50,470 bases of DNA from Pseudonocardia ammonioxydans. Lineage in GTDB: Bacteria; Actinomycetota; Actinomycetes; Mycobacteriales; Pseudonocardiaceae. Shown here piece after piece: positions 1 through 9,697 of this stretch. How positions within the stretch are numbered: the first letter of the stretch is position 1; each line of letters starts with the position of its first letter. Where the stretch lies: contig NZ_FOUY01000042.1 in assembly GCF_900115005.1 (NCBI RefSeq), forward strand, positions 1 to 50,470, read 5' to 3'. Position numbers and translations under genes: made by a program. A model generated the notes under the pieces. The model was not told where the DNA came from. It saw nothing but the letters and a program-made list of their open reading frames with translations, and searched no databases.

Positions 1-70
1 TTGGCGGATCGGCGCGATCACCGCCGCCGCCCTGGTCCTGCTCCACCACGAACACGACCGGACGGCCTGA
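1..70 (+). CDS. C-terminal end of an unidentified protein, possibly a transposase (partial)
   Basis: An open frame enters from the left edge (codons in phase with base 2) and stops at TGA 68-70. It gives 22 residues ending in LVLLHHEHDRTA. The preceding hydrophobic RIGAIT/AAALVLL stretch resembles the last helix of some DDE transposases (IS5/DDE_Tnp_4 type), but 22 residues are too few for a family call. No inverted repeat marking an insertion-sequence end is evident in the 80 bases before the next gene. Confidence 0.3.
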   Translation, partial: WRIGAITAAALVLLHHEHDRTA

Positions 71-151
71 TCAACTCGCTACTGGGAAACATTCAATGTA
101 CGACCGCGAACGAAAGGTGACGTCGAACACGAGTTCGACTAGAATGGGTGC

Positions 152-1423
152 GTGACCGCAGTTCATGATCCCCCGATTCCCGGCACCCACCCGGGTGCCG
201 GTGAGCCCGGATTCCCGCAGGTCGATCTCGTGTTGATGCAGGTAGCGGTCGAAGAGGCCGCCACGGTTGACGCGGAATCGTGTGGCGAATCCGAGTTGAT
301 CGATCAGATCCAGCAGATCGAATCCCTGCAGAATTCTCTCGCCGCGTTGCAGGCGAACCGGGTCCGCTCCTTCGCCCGCACCCACGTCGAGCAACGGATC
401 AGGAGCGGGGTGGTCGACCCGGACAAGCTCGAACGCGGGGTGATCGCCCAGCTCGGGCTGGCGTGCCGGGTGTCTCCGACCGAGGCCCGCTCCCGGCTGC
501 GTACCGCGCGGGACCTGCGCGAGGGCCTCGACCACATCCGTGGCCTGTTCGTGGCCGGGGAGCTGAGCCGGGACAAGGTCGCCGCGATCGTCACCGCCAC
601 CGCCGACCTCGACGCCGGCCAGCGGGCTGCGGTCGATGCCCGGCTCGCCGCGCACGAGCTGACCCGGCTCGGCATTGGGCGGCTGCGGGACCTGGTGCGC
701 CGGCTGGTCGCCGAGATCGCCCCGGAGAAGTTCCGGTCCCGGGTCGAGGCCGCCCGCGCCGAGCGGCGGGTCACGCTGCGTCCGGCCCCGGACGGGATGA
801 GCTACCTGACCGCCTACCTGCCGGTCGAGCAGGGTGTCGCGTGTCTGGCCGCGCTGCGTAAGGCGTTCAGTGAGGTCTCGGTCGACCCGGCACCGCTGAC
901 CCGCTCCCGGGGGCAGGTCATGGCCGACACCCTGGTCGAACGTGCCACCGGGAAGTCCGCCGCGACCGACGTCGACATCGAGGTCCAGGTGCTGGTGCCG
1001 GTCGAGGCGTTGATCGACCCCGACAGCCCGCTGCCGGCGGAGGTCCCCGGCCACGGCCCCGTCCCGGTCGACCTGCTGGCCACCACCACCGGCCGGAAAG
1101 CGCTGCGCCGGTTGTTGACCCGCGACGGGTTCATCATCGGCGGCGGGTCCCGGCAGCGGTTCTTCACCGGGCTGCTCGCGGAGTTGGTGAAGGCCCGCGC
1201 CCGTCGTCGTTGCACCGAGCCGTACTGCGACGCCCCGGCCCGGCACGTCGATCACATCGACCGTTCCGCCGAGCACGGGCCGACCGCGCTCGAGAACGGG
1301 CGAGCCGTCTGCGAGTTCCACAACTACATCCGCGAACAACCCGGATGGAACGTGGCACGCACCCCCGACGGCGTGCAGACCACCACCCCGACCGGGCACA
1401 CCTACCTCGCCCCCGAGGGCTGA
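152..1423 (+). CDS. DUF222 / HNH endonuclease domain protein (13E12 repeat family)
   Basis: This 423-residue protein starts at GTG 152. Its N-terminal two thirds is the alpha-helical, Arg- and Ala-rich DUF222 domain. The C-terminus carries an HNH nuclease signature: a Cys pair (CTEPYCD), then HVDHI, then a Cys-x2-HN motif, all between about residues 350 and 395. These proteins are abundant, multi-copy and often mobile-linked in actinobacteria (13E12 family of mycobacteria). Their role is unknown, and a metal-dependent nuclease is inferred from the intact zinc and His residues. It is convergent with the next gene, with only six bases between the stop codons. Confidence 0.93.
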   Translation: MTAVHDPPIPGTHPGAGEPGFPQVDLVLMQVAVEEAATVDAESCGESELIDQIQQIESLQNSLAALQANRVRSFARTHVEQRIRSGVVDPDKLERGVIAQLGLACRVSPTEARSRLRTARDLREGLDHIRGLFVAGELSRDKVAAIVTATADLDAGQRAAVDARLAAHELTRLGIGRLRDLVRRLVAEIAPEKFRSRVEAARAERRVTLRPAPDGMSYLTAYLPVEQGVACLAALRKAFSEVSVDPAPLTRSRGQVMADTLVERATGKSAATDVDIEVQVLVPVEALIDPDSPLPAEVPGHGPVPVDLLATTTGRKALRRLLTRDGFIIGGGSRQRFFTGLLAELVKARARRRCTEPYCDAPARHVDHIDRSAEHGPTALENGRAVCEFHNYIREQPGWNVARTPDGVQTTTPTGHTYLAPEG

Positions 1424-1429
1424 GCGTTG

Positions 1430-2476
1430 TCAGCGGCCGAGGTCCACCTCGACCTCGTCGCCCGCCGCCCGCCCGACACACAGAGCGGTGCGGCCGGGCC
1501 CGGCCGGGTCCGGGGTCGCGGTGTCGACCTGCGTCGTCCCGGCGACCAGCCGGACGTGGCAGGTCCCGCAGAAGCCCTGCCGGCACGAGTACGGCACGTC
1601 CGGGCGCACCGCCCGGACCGCGTCCAGGGCGCTGCGGTCCGCGGGGACCGCGACGTCCGGACCGCCCACGATCCGCACCGTGAACGGGCGGCCCTCCCGG
1701 ATCGGTGGCGGGGAGAACCGCTCCGCGTGGAACCGCTGCCCGGCGGGCACCGCCCGGCGCACCGCCTCGATCATCGGCGGCGGCCCGCAGCAGTGGACCG
1801 CCGCACCGTCGTCCATCCCGGACAGAAGATCGGCGGCGGTGGGGACGCCGGCTGTGTCATCGGGGCGGCGGTGCACCCGGCCCGGGGCGAGCGCGGCCAG
1901 CTCGTCCGAGAGCGGCATCGACGCCAGGTCCCGTCCGGTGTGGACCAGTCGCCACGGTATCCCGGCGGCGTGCGCTGCCCGCACCATCGGCGCGATCGGG
2001 GTGATCCCGATGCCGCCGGCCAGGAACAGGTACGACGGCGCCGTGGCCAGCGGGAAGGCGTTGCGCGGCCCGTGCAGGCGCAGCCGGGTCCCCGCGGTCA
2101 GCGCGTGCACCTCGGCCGAGCCGGCCCCGCCCGGCACCGCGCGCACCGCGATCCGGTACGCCGACCGGTCCGCGGGGTCACCGCACAGCGAGTACTGGCG
2201 CAGCAGCCCGGACGGGAGCTCGACGTCGACGTGCGCGCCCGGGCGCCACCGGGGCAGCGGCGCCGAGCCGGCCGGGACGAGATCGAGCACGGCGACGTCC
2301 GGGCACGGCCGCCGCAGCGCGCGCACCTCCACGGGCAGGCTCCGGTCCACCGGACCCGCCGGGCGCCTGCGGTGTCCACTGCGGACCGCCAGCCGCGCGG
2401 CGACGGTGGTGATCGTCGCCAGGGCGTTCGCCGCGGGTGTCGGGTGCGGCGGGGGAGCGGTGCCGGCGGTGCTCAC
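1430..2476 (-). CDS. PDR/VanB-type ferredoxin-linked oxidoreductase
   Basis: A 348-residue iron-sulfur flavoprotein reductase of the phthalate dioxygenase reductase class. An FMN-binding barrel with RQYS is at residues 93-96. The NAD(P)-binding domain has GGIGITP at 154-160 and a CCGPPPM-like end near 229. A C-terminal plant-type [2Fe-2S] domain has Cys298, Cys303, Cys306 and Cys333. It should pass electrons from NAD(P)H to an oxygenase. The GTG start overlaps the stop of the upstream diiron gene as GTGA (2473-2476), so the two are translationally coupled. The diiron protein is therefore the most likely electron acceptor, which is an inference. Confidence 0.93.
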   Translation of the reverse strand: MSTAGTAPPPHPTPAANALATITTVAARLAVRSGHRRRPAGPVDRSLPVEVRALRRPCPDVAVLDLVPAGSAPLPRWRPGAHVDVELPSGLLRQYSLCGDPADRSAYRIAVRAVPGGAGSAEVHALTAGTRLRLHGPRNAFPLATAPSYLFLAGGIGITPIAPMVRAAHAAGIPWRLVHTGRDLASMPLSDELAALAPGRVHRRPDDTAGVPTAADLLSGMDDGAAVHCCGPPPMIEAVRRAVPAGQRFHAERFSPPPIREGRPFTVRIVGGPDVAVPADRSALDAVRAVRPDVPYSCRQGFCGTCHVRLVAGTTQVDTATPDPAGPGRTALCVGRAAGDEVEVDLGR

Positions 2477-3357
2477 GCCGTACCGCCGGCGCGCCGGGCC
2501 GCGGGCGAGACCGCCAGGTAGGCGATCGCGGCATCGGTGTCGCCGTAGCGCGCCGGGTGGAACCGCGGGTTCAGATAGGTCAGCACCGCCTTCGCGAACA
2601 TCCCCGGCCCGGGCACCAGCCCGCGCCGCGCGGCGCGCAGGTAGTCCCGCAACCGGACCCGGCGCTGCGGGGTGCCGCGCAGCCGCGGGTCGCGGGCGCA
2701 CAGCACCGCGGTGCCGTCGGTCCAGAGCTTCGCCAGCGCCGGCCCACCGATCAGCATGGCCCGGATCCGGCGCAGGTAGCGGCCGTCGAGGTGCATGTAC
2801 AGGTCGTGCGCCACGCTGCGGTGCTCGACCTCCTCGGCGCCGTGCCAGCGCAGCATGTCCAGCATCTCCGCGTCGGCGCCCGCCGCGTCGAGGTCGGGCG
2901 AGTGCAGGATCCACTCGCCCAGCACCGCCGTGAAGTGCTCGACCGCGGCGATCAGCCCGACCCGCTCGACCAGCCACTCGCGGGCCTCGGCACCGGTCAG
3001 CCCGCGCTCGCCCAGCAGGTCGCTGAAGATCCATTCGATCTGCTCGACGTAGCCGGAGACGTCGATCCCGGCGTCGATCAGGTGGTCCTGCGCGCCCTGG
3101 TGCGACTCCGCGTGCACCGCCTCCTGCCCGATGAACCCGCGCACGTCCTCGGCGAGCGCCGCGTCGCGCACCAGTGGCAGCGCCTGGGAGAACACCTCCA
3201 CGAACCAGCGCTCACCCTCCGGCAGCAGCATGTGCAGCACGTCGATGACGTGCGAGGCGAGCGGCTCGCCGGGGATCCAGTCCGTGCGCAGCCCGGAGAA
3301 GTCGAACCGGACGTCGCGGGCCTGCAGGGCGATCCGGTCGTCGTCGGTCGCGGTCAT
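2473..3357 (-). CDS. Ferritin-like diiron protein of the 'metal-dependent hydrolase' family (PF10118)
   Basis: This 294-residue helical protein matches the family named predicted metal-dependent hydrolase (PF10118). Two ExxH motifs about 96 residues apart (E79-x-x-H82 and E176-x-x-H179), with E140-H141 between them, are the ligand spacing of a four-helix diiron site. This suggests oxygen chemistry rather than hydrolysis. The ATG overlaps the stop of the upstream gene (ATGA at 3354-3357), and its own stop overlaps the start of the PDR reductase. Family membership is fairly secure from overall pattern and length. The substrate is unknown; lipid or fatty-acid oxidation is only suggested by the neighbours. 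Confidence 0.85.
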   Translation of the reverse strand: MTATDDDRIALQARDVRFDFSGLRTDWIPGEPLASHVIDVLHMLLPEGERWFVEVFSQALPLVRDAALAEDVRGFIGQEAVHAESHQGAQDHLIDAGIDVSGYVEQIEWIFSDLLGERGLTGAEAREWLVERVGLIAAVEHFTAVLGEWILHSPDLDAAGADAEMLDMLRWHGAEEVEHRSVAHDLYMHLDGRYLRRIRAMLIGGPALAKLWTDGTAVLCARDPRLRGTPQRRVRLRDYLRAARRGLVPGPGMFAKAVLTYLNPRFHPARYGDTDAAIAYLAVSPAARRAGGTA

Positions 3358-5153
3358 CAGCGGTGCTCCTCTCGAACGGCGCCGACACGGGCGACGGCGC
3401 GCAGCAGCCCGGGGGACAGGCGCGAGGCGAGCAGTGCGGCGTGCGCCTCGGGGGTGACGGGGGCGAGCGGCACGTCCCGCTCCACGGCCCGGACCAGCCG
3501 GGTCGCGACCCGCTCCGGGGTGTACCCGCGCCGGGCGTAAGCCGCGGCGGCGGCGGTCCGGCGGGCGTCCTGGGCCGGCCCGTCGGTGCCGGCGAACCGG
3601 GTGGCGGTGGTGATCGGGGTGTGCACGATGCCCGGGCACAGCGCCGTGACCCCGATGCCCTGCTCGGCCAGCTCGGCGCGCAGGCACTGGGACAGCATCA
3701 GCACCGCGGCCTTCGTCGTCGCGTAGGCCGGGAGCAGCCGCGAGGGCAGGTACGCCGCGGCGGAGGCGGTGTTGACCAGGTGCCCGCCCTCGCCGTGCTC
3801 GGTGAGCAGGACCCCGAAGTGCCGGCAGCCGTGCACGACGCCCCACAGGTTGACGTCGACGATCCGCTGCCACTCCTCGAGCGAGGTGTCGGCGAACGGC
3901 CCCGCGACGCCGATCCCGGCGTTGTTCACCACGACGTCGGGCACCCCGTGCTCGGCCGCGACCCGGGCGGCCAGCTCGGCGACGGCCGCGTCGTCGGACA
4001 CGTCGACGGTGTGCGCGACCGCGCGCCCGGCCCCGTGCCGGTGCTCGATCTGCGCGACGGTCTCGGCGGCACCGTCGGCGGAGAGGTCCGCGACGACGAC
4101 CCGGGTCCCCCGCTCGGCGAACGCGCGCGCGGTCGCCCGGCCGATGCCGCTGCCCGCGCCGGTGACGACGGCCAGGCCGCCGTCCCAGCGCACGGCCCGG
4201 TCCGGGCGTCCCCCGGAAGCGACCAGCGCGGCCCCGCGGGACCGGGCCCGGGTCACCGCCGGGGCGGGGGTCTCCCCGCCGGTCTCCGCGACGATCTCCG
4301 CGACACAGCGGGCGATCACCTCGGGCCGGTGGCGCACCACCCAGTGGCCCCCGGCCAGGTAGCGCACGCGCAGGTCGGGCGCGAACTCCGCGGCCGAGGT
4401 GGCCAGCGGGCCGGTGACGTAGGCGTCCCCGCGCGGGACCAGGACCTGCACCGGGACCCCGGTGCGGCGCGGCCGCGGTGCGCCCAGCCCGCGCGGCAGG
4501 TTGCGCCGGTAGAGCTCCAGGCCGTTCACGGCGTCGCGTACCGCCGGGCGCGGGATGCGCTCCGTGCGCGCGACCATGCTGCCGAGCCCGCCGCTGCGCA
4601 CGGCGAGCTCGGGCAGCACCGGGAGCCGGAAGGCCAGCGTGTACCAGGAGTGCACGGCCTGGCTCAGCACGGCACGCAGGTCGCGGGGCGCGCGGCGGCG
4701 CAGGAACAGGCCGACGTGGTCGAGGCACGGCCCGGAGATCGAGGTGAGCGAGGCGATCCGGTCCCCGGGTACCGCGCCGGTCACCGCGTGCCAGGCCTGG
4801 ATCCCGCCCCAGTCGTGGGCGAGCAGGTGCACCGGGGCACCGGGGGAGACGGCGTCGCACACCGCAGCCAGGTCGGCGGCGAGCAGGTCGAGGTCGTACC
4901 CCGCGCGCCCGGCCGGCGCGGCCGAGCCGCCGTGCCCGCGGACGTCGTAGCTCACGACGTGGTGGTCGGCGGCGAGCCGCTCGACGACGCCGTCCCACAC
5001 GTGCCGGTCGTCGGGGTAGCCGTGGACGGCGACGACCGTCGGCCGGGACGGGTCCCCCCGCTCCGCCACCGCCAGCTCCAGCCCGTCGGGGGTGGTGACC
5101 GTGCGGGTGCGCTCCGCCACGTCGGTGTGCGCGGCCACATCACTGTTGGACAC
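3357..5153 (-). CDS. ephD: Alpha/beta hydrolase-SDR fusion protein (EphD-like)
   Basis: A 598-residue two-domain protein resembling mycobacterial EphD, which is close in length. The N-terminal alpha/beta hydrolase domain has HGYPDD at 44-49 and HDWGG with Asp114 as the nucleophile, the epoxide-hydrolase type. From about residue 322 it is a classical short-chain dehydrogenase/reductase with TGAGSGIG near 331, NNAG near 411 and catalytic YATTK at 477-481. It could open an epoxide and oxidise or reduce a neighbouring alcohol or ketone on a lipid. The GTG start is first in an overlapping three-gene operon with the diiron protein and PDR reductase. Both active sites look intact. Confidence 0.92.
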   Translation of the reverse strand: MSNSDVAAHTDVAERTRTVTTPDGLELAVAERGDPSRPTVVAVHGYPDDRHVWDGVVERLAADHHVVSYDVRGHGGSAAPAGRAGYDLDLLAADLAAVCDAVSPGAPVHLLAHDWGGIQAWHAVTGAVPGDRIASLTSISGPCLDHVGLFLRRRAPRDLRAVLSQAVHSWYTLAFRLPVLPELAVRSGGLGSMVARTERIPRPAVRDAVNGLELYRRNLPRGLGAPRPRRTGVPVQVLVPRGDAYVTGPLATSAAEFAPDLRVRYLAGGHWVVRHRPEVIARCVAEIVAETGGETPAPAVTRARSRGAALVASGGRPDRAVRWDGGLAVVTGAGSGIGRATARAFAERGTRVVVADLSADGAAETVAQIEHRHGAGRAVAHTVDVSDDAAVAELAARVAAEHGVPDVVVNNAGIGVAGPFADTSLEEWQRIVDVNLWGVVHGCRHFGVLLTEHGEGGHLVNTASAAAYLPSRLLPAYATTKAAVLMLSQCLRAELAEQGIGVTALCPGIVHTPITTATRFAGTDGPAQDARRTAAAAAYARRGYTPERVATRLVRAVERDVPLAPVTPEAHAALLASRLSPGLLRAVARVGAVREEHR

Positions 5154-5201
5154 ACCGTCATCGTAGAAAACGTGTCAACAAGCGGCCGAGCCGGTCCGCG
5201 G

Positions 5202-5207
5202 TACGTT
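5202..5207 (+). promoter_or_regulatory. Candidate -10 box of a leaderless promoter
   Basis: TACGTT ends six bases before the GTG at 5214. That is the spacing seen for leaderless actinobacterial transcripts, and it supports the chosen start of the alpha/beta hydrolase gene. There is no Shine-Dalgarno-like sequence here. Confidence 0.4.
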
Positions 5208-5213
5208 CTCCGG

Positions 5214-6104
5214 GTGTCCGAGCTGCCACCCTCCTGGTTCACGACGGCGATCGCCGCCCCCTGCGACACCGGCCGCGTCGAGTCGGACGGGGTGTCGATC
5301 GCCTACCGCGGCTGGGGTGAACCGGGCGGGCCAGGGGTGCTGCTGGTGCACGGCGGCGGCGCACACGCGCACTGGTGGGACCACGTCGCACCGCTGCTGG
5401 TCGAGGGCGCGCGCCGGGTCGTCGCCGTCGACCTGGCCGGGCACGGCGACTCCGGCCGCGCGAAGTCCTACGACCTGGACCGGTGGGCGTCCGACCTGCG
5501 CGCGGTGCTCGGTGTCGCCGGCCTCGGGGAGCGTCCGACGCTGATCGGGCACAGCATGGGCGGCTTCGTGACCCTCACCGCGGCCCTGCGCTACGGCGAG
5601 GAGCTGGCCGGAGCCGTCGCGGTCGACTCGCCGGTGCGCGAACGCTCGCCGGAGGAGCGGGCCGCCCGCCAGCGCCGGGCGTTCGGCCCGGCCCGGGTGC
5701 ACGCCGACCGGGAGGCGCTGCTCGCCCGGTTCCGCACGGTGCCCGAGCAGGAGGGTGACCTGCCCTACGTGCACCGGCACATCGCCGAGCACAGCATCCG
5801 CGCGGTCGAGGGCGGCTGGAGCTGGAAGTTCGACCCGAAGATCTTCGCCGGGATCGGCCTGACCCCGGGTGACCTCGGGCGCCCCGGCTGCCGGATCGCC
5901 CTGTTCCGTGCCGAACACGGCCTGGTCCCGGCCGGGATGGGGGAGATGGTGGTGGACCGGATGGGCCGCGCCGCCCCCGTCGTCGAGATCCCCGGTGCCG
6001 GCCACCACGTGATGGTCGACCAGCCGCTGGCCCTGGTCACCGCGCTCCGCACGCTGCTGGCCGACTGGGAGCACTCGGTGCCGGTCGCGGCCCCGGCCCT
6101 CTAG
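5214..6104 (+). CDS. Alpha/beta hydrolase
   Basis: A 296-residue serine hydrolase. HGGG at 46-49 forms the oxyanion-hole region. GHSMGG places the nucleophile at Ser114, and GAGHHVMVDQP near the C-terminus gives the His. The fold is complete and the length normal. The substrate cannot be read from sequence. It is transcribed divergently from the EphD-like operon across a short gap and is followed nine bases later by an enoyl-CoA hydratase, so an ester or thioester in lipid metabolism is plausible. GTG 5214 was chosen because of the -10 box; an in-frame GTG at 5172 would add 14 residues. Confidence 0.88.
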   Translation: MSELPPSWFTTAIAAPCDTGRVESDGVSIAYRGWGEPGGPGVLLVHGGGAHAHWWDHVAPLLVEGARRVVAVDLAGHGDSGRAKSYDLDRWASDLRAVLGVAGLGERPTLIGHSMGGFVTLTAALRYGEELAGAVAVDSPVRERSPEERAARQRRAFGPARVHADREALLARFRTVPEQEGDLPYVHRHIAEHSIRAVEGGWSWKFDPKIFAGIGLTPGDLGRPGCRIALFRAEHGLVPAGMGEMVVDRMGRAAPVVEIPGAGHHVMVDQPLALVTALRTLLADWEHSVPVAAPAL

Positions 6105-6113
6105 GGTGAAGCC

Positions 6114-6902
6114 ATGGCAGCGCAGTCAGACCTGACCGTTTCCGAGGACGAGGTGCTCGTCGAGCGCCGCGACGGCGTCCAGATCATCACCCTCAACCGT
6201 CCGCGGGCCAAGAACGCGGTGAACGCGAACGTCGCGAAGGCCGTCGCCGCGGCCGTCGACGAGCTGGACGCCGACGACGAGCTGCGCGCCGGTGTGCTCA
6301 CCGGCGCGGGCGGGGCGTTCTCCGCCGGGATGGACCTCAAGGCGTTCCTGAACGGCGAGCGGCCCTCGGTCCCGGGGCGGGGCTTCTGCGGGATCACCCA
6401 GGCACCGCCGCGCAAGCCGATGATCGCCGCGGTCGAGGGCTGGGCGCTGGCCGGTGGGTTCGAGGTCATGCTGGCCTGCGACCTGGTCGTCGCCGGTCGG
6501 AGTGCCCGGTTCGGGGTGCCCGAGGTGAAGCGCTCGCTGGTCGCGGCCGCGGGTGGCGCGCTCGAGCTGGCGAACCGGGTGCCGCGCGCGCTGGCGCTGG
6601 AGATGCTGCTGACCGGTGACCCGATCGACGCCGCCCGGGCCGAGGCCGCCGGGCTGGTCAACCGGGTCGTCGACGACGGCACCGCGCTGGACGTCGCGTG
6701 CGAGCTGGCCGCGCGGATCGCGGGCAACGGCCCGCTCGGAGTGGCCGCCTCGAAGCGGATCGTGCTGGAGAGCCCCGGCTGGGGCGAGGACCGCTGGGCC
6801 CGGCACGACGAGATCGTCGCCCCGGTCATGTCCTCCGAGGACGCCCGGGAGGGCGCCACCGCGTTCGCCGAGAAGCGCGACCCGGTCTGGCGGGGGCGCT
6901 GA
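6114..6902 (+). CDS. Enoyl-CoA hydratase (crotonase family)
   Basis: A 262-residue crotonase. The CoA/oxyanion segment is AGMDLK near 71-76. Both catalytic glutamates of classical hydratases are present: E117 in GGFEVML and E137 in GVPEVKRS. It should hydrate trans-2-enoyl-CoA in beta-oxidation in the cytosol. ATG 6114 lies ten bases after the previous stop. A GGGTGAAG-like Shine-Dalgarno precedes it, and TAGGGT (6102-6107) could act as a leaderless -10, so it may be co-transcribed, separately initiated, or both. Confidence 0.92.
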   Translation: MAAQSDLTVSEDEVLVERRDGVQIITLNRPRAKNAVNANVAKAVAAAVDELDADDELRAGVLTGAGGAFSAGMDLKAFLNGERPSVPGRGFCGITQAPPRKPMIAAVEGWALAGGFEVMLACDLVVAGRSARFGVPEVKRSLVAAAGGALELANRVPRALALEMLLTGDPIDAARAEAAGLVNRVVDDGTALDVACELAARIAGNGPLGVAASKRIVLESPGWGEDRWARHDEIVAPVMSSEDAREGATAFAEKRDPVWRGR

Positions 6903-6909
6903 GGCCGGC

Positions 6910-8184
<1,275 letters not shown>

Positions 8185-8201
8185 CGCCGCCCCTCCCGGT
8201 G

Positions 8202-8229
8202 TCGACAGGTGTGCCGAATCGACAGTGTA
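8202..8229 (-). promoter_or_regulatory. Candidate promoter/operator upstream of mntH
   Basis: On the minus strand TACACT (8229-8224) matches an actinobacterial -10 box. The heptamer TCGACAG occurs twice on the plus strand, at 8202-8208 and 8219-8225, 17 bases apart and overlapping the -10. A metal-dependent repressor site is possible. No recognisable MntR/DtxR consensus or -35 box is visible. Confidence 0.3.
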
Positions 8230-8269
8230 GGCGCGTCTAACTCCGTCGTGCGTCTCGAAACGAGTCAGC

Positions 8270-8755
8270 TCACAGCCGGCGGTGCATCACGTGCAGGCCG
8301 GTGGTCGAGCCGTCCGGCAGGGTGAAGGCGCCCGGCACGATCCCGATGGTCGCGAAGCCCAGCGCGTGCCACAGCGCGACGGCTCGGGTGTTGGTCTCGA
8401 CGACCGCGTTGAACTGCATCGCGGTGTACCCGCCGGCACGGGCGAGCTCGAGCACGTGCTCGCCGAGCGCCCGCCCGGTGCCGCGCCCGGCGCGGCCGGG
8501 GTCGACGGCGAAGCTCGCCGTGGCGACGTGCGAGCCGGGGCCGGGCTGGTTCGGTCCGGTCTTCGCGGTGCCGACCACGGCGCCCTCGTCGACGGCCACC
8601 ACGACCCGGCCGGGCGGGGGCAGCATCCACAGCGTGCGGGACCACGACTCGTCGGCGTCGACCGGCACCGTGTAGGTGCGGCCCTCGGCGAAGATCGGGC
8701 GGAGCACCGCCCAGATCGCGGGCCAGTCGTCGGCGGTCGCGTCGCGGATGTGCAC
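8270..8755 (-). CDS. GNAT-family N-acetyltransferase
   Basis: A 161-residue acetyltransferase. The acetyl-CoA-binding motif A is GRAGRGTGRALGEHV near residues 87-101. It is followed by the motif-B asparagines (VETNTRAVALWHALGF), typical of small-molecule or toxin-modifying GNATs of the phosphinothricin-acetyltransferase type. The substrate is unknown. The GTG start at 8755 lies just after the stop of the YigZ gene (8765), so the two are probably co-transcribed. Confidence 0.9.
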   Translation of the reverse strand: MHIRDATADDWPAIWAVLRPIFAEGRTYTVPVDADESWSRTLWMLPPPGRVVVAVDEGAVVGTAKTGPNQPGPGSHVATASFAVDPGRAGRGTGRALGEHVLELARAGGYTAMQFNAVVETNTRAVALWHALGFATIGIVPGAFTLPDGSTTGLHVMHRRL

Positions 8756-8764
8756 GGCGTGAGA

Positions 8765-9391
8765 CTAGGGCAGGTACAGCTCGCACGGGCCGGCGTCGAG
8801 GGCGTCCACGGCGCCGCCGGTGTGCTCGGCGAGCCAGTCGGTGAAACCGTCCACCCCGGAGACCTCGACGGCCACGGTGAACGTCACGTCGGCACCGTGG
8901 CTGACGTCGCGCAGCCGGTACGACGAGTGGCGCAGGTCGTGCTCGAGCCGCCCGGCGCGGTCGTGCGGCACGGCGAGCAGGAGCTCGCGGTGCGGGACCC
9001 GGCGCAGCGTCCCGACGACGTCGAGGGCCTCCGACAGCACCCCGGAGTAGGCACGGACCAGCCCGCCCGCGCCGAGCTTGGTGCCGCCGAACCAGCGCGA
9101 GACCACGGCGACGACGTCGGTCAGGTCGCGCCGGGTCAGGACCTCGAGCATCGGCACCCCGGCGGTGCCGGACGGCTCCCCGTCGTCGTTGGAGCGTGCG
9201 CCGAGCCCTCCGGTGTCCGGGTCGCCGACCCGCAGCGCGGTGCAGTGGTGGGTCGCGTCCGGGCCGGCCCGGCGCACGCGGTCGATCACGGCGCCGGCGG
9301 CCTCGACGTCGGGCACCCGGGCCACGGTGGCGACGAAGCGGGACCGCTGGATCTCGACCTCGTGCACCCCGTCCCGCGCGATCACCCGCAC
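8765..9391 (-). CDS. YigZ/IMPACT family protein (UPF0029)
   Basis: A 208-residue YigZ-type protein with the signature NDDGEPSGTAGVPML and RWFGGTKLGAGGLVRAY in the N-terminal domain, then the smaller ferredoxin-like C-terminal domain. Relatives bind RNA or ribosomes and are linked to translation control under stress; the bacterial role is poorly defined. It starts at GTG 9391. Full family length with no odd features. Confidence 0.93.
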   Translation of the reverse strand: MRVIARDGVHEVEIQRSRFVATVARVPDVEAAGAVIDRVRRAGPDATHHCTALRVGDPDTGGLGARSNDDGEPSGTAGVPMLEVLTRRDLTDVVAVVSRWFGGTKLGAGGLVRAYSGVLSEALDVVGTLRRVPHRELLLAVPHDRAGRLEHDLRHSSYRLRDVSHGADVTFTVAVEVSGVDGFTDWLAEHTGGAVDALDAGPCELYLP

Positions 9392-9547
9392 GGCGCCGGT
9401 CCGTCGCAGCTCACAGCGTGACGCGGCTCGCTGTCGACGGCGGGACGGGATCGATTCAGTGCAGACTGGGGGCGTCCGGTGAGGAGGCCGCCCGCCTCAT
9501 CCGGCGGGCCGGTCCCTCGCAACGCACCGTTGAAGGGAGCTCCACCC

Positions 9548-9667
9548 ATGAGTACCGCCCTCCGCAGCATGCGCACCGGCCTCGGCCGGATCGCCCGCCG
9601 GATCGACGCCTACACCCTGCAGGCGTTCAACCCGGTCTACCCGACCCCGGCGGGCCGGGGGAACTGA
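9548..9667 (+). CDS. Small ORF, 39 residues, unknown function
   Basis: ATG 9548 is preceded by a good Shine-Dalgarno (GAAGGGAG, eight to nine bases upstream). The frame reads MSTALRSMRTGLGRIARRID and then a short aromatic/Pro tail (YTLQAFNPVYPTP). The N-terminal half is a basic amphipathic stretch and there is no membrane segment. I recognise no family. It stands alone between the divergent YigZ gene and the oppositely oriented transporter cluster. Support is the Shine-Dalgarno and the isolated position; conservation has not been tested. Confidence 0.5.
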   Translation: MSTALRSMRTGLGRIARRIDAYTLQAFNPVYPTPAGRGN

Positions 9668-9697
9668 CCCCCGGCCCGGCCGGTCCGGGCGCTCCGG

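Noticed and set aside
1..151. Complete insertion sequence at the left edge
   Set aside because: Only 22 codons of a possible transposase are visible and no terminal inverted repeat or target duplication can be seen.
5154..5178. TTGACA-type promoter for the EphD-like operon
   Set aside because: TTGACA is present on the minus strand (5178-5173), but the hexamer 17 bases downstream (GTGTGT) is not a credible -10 box.
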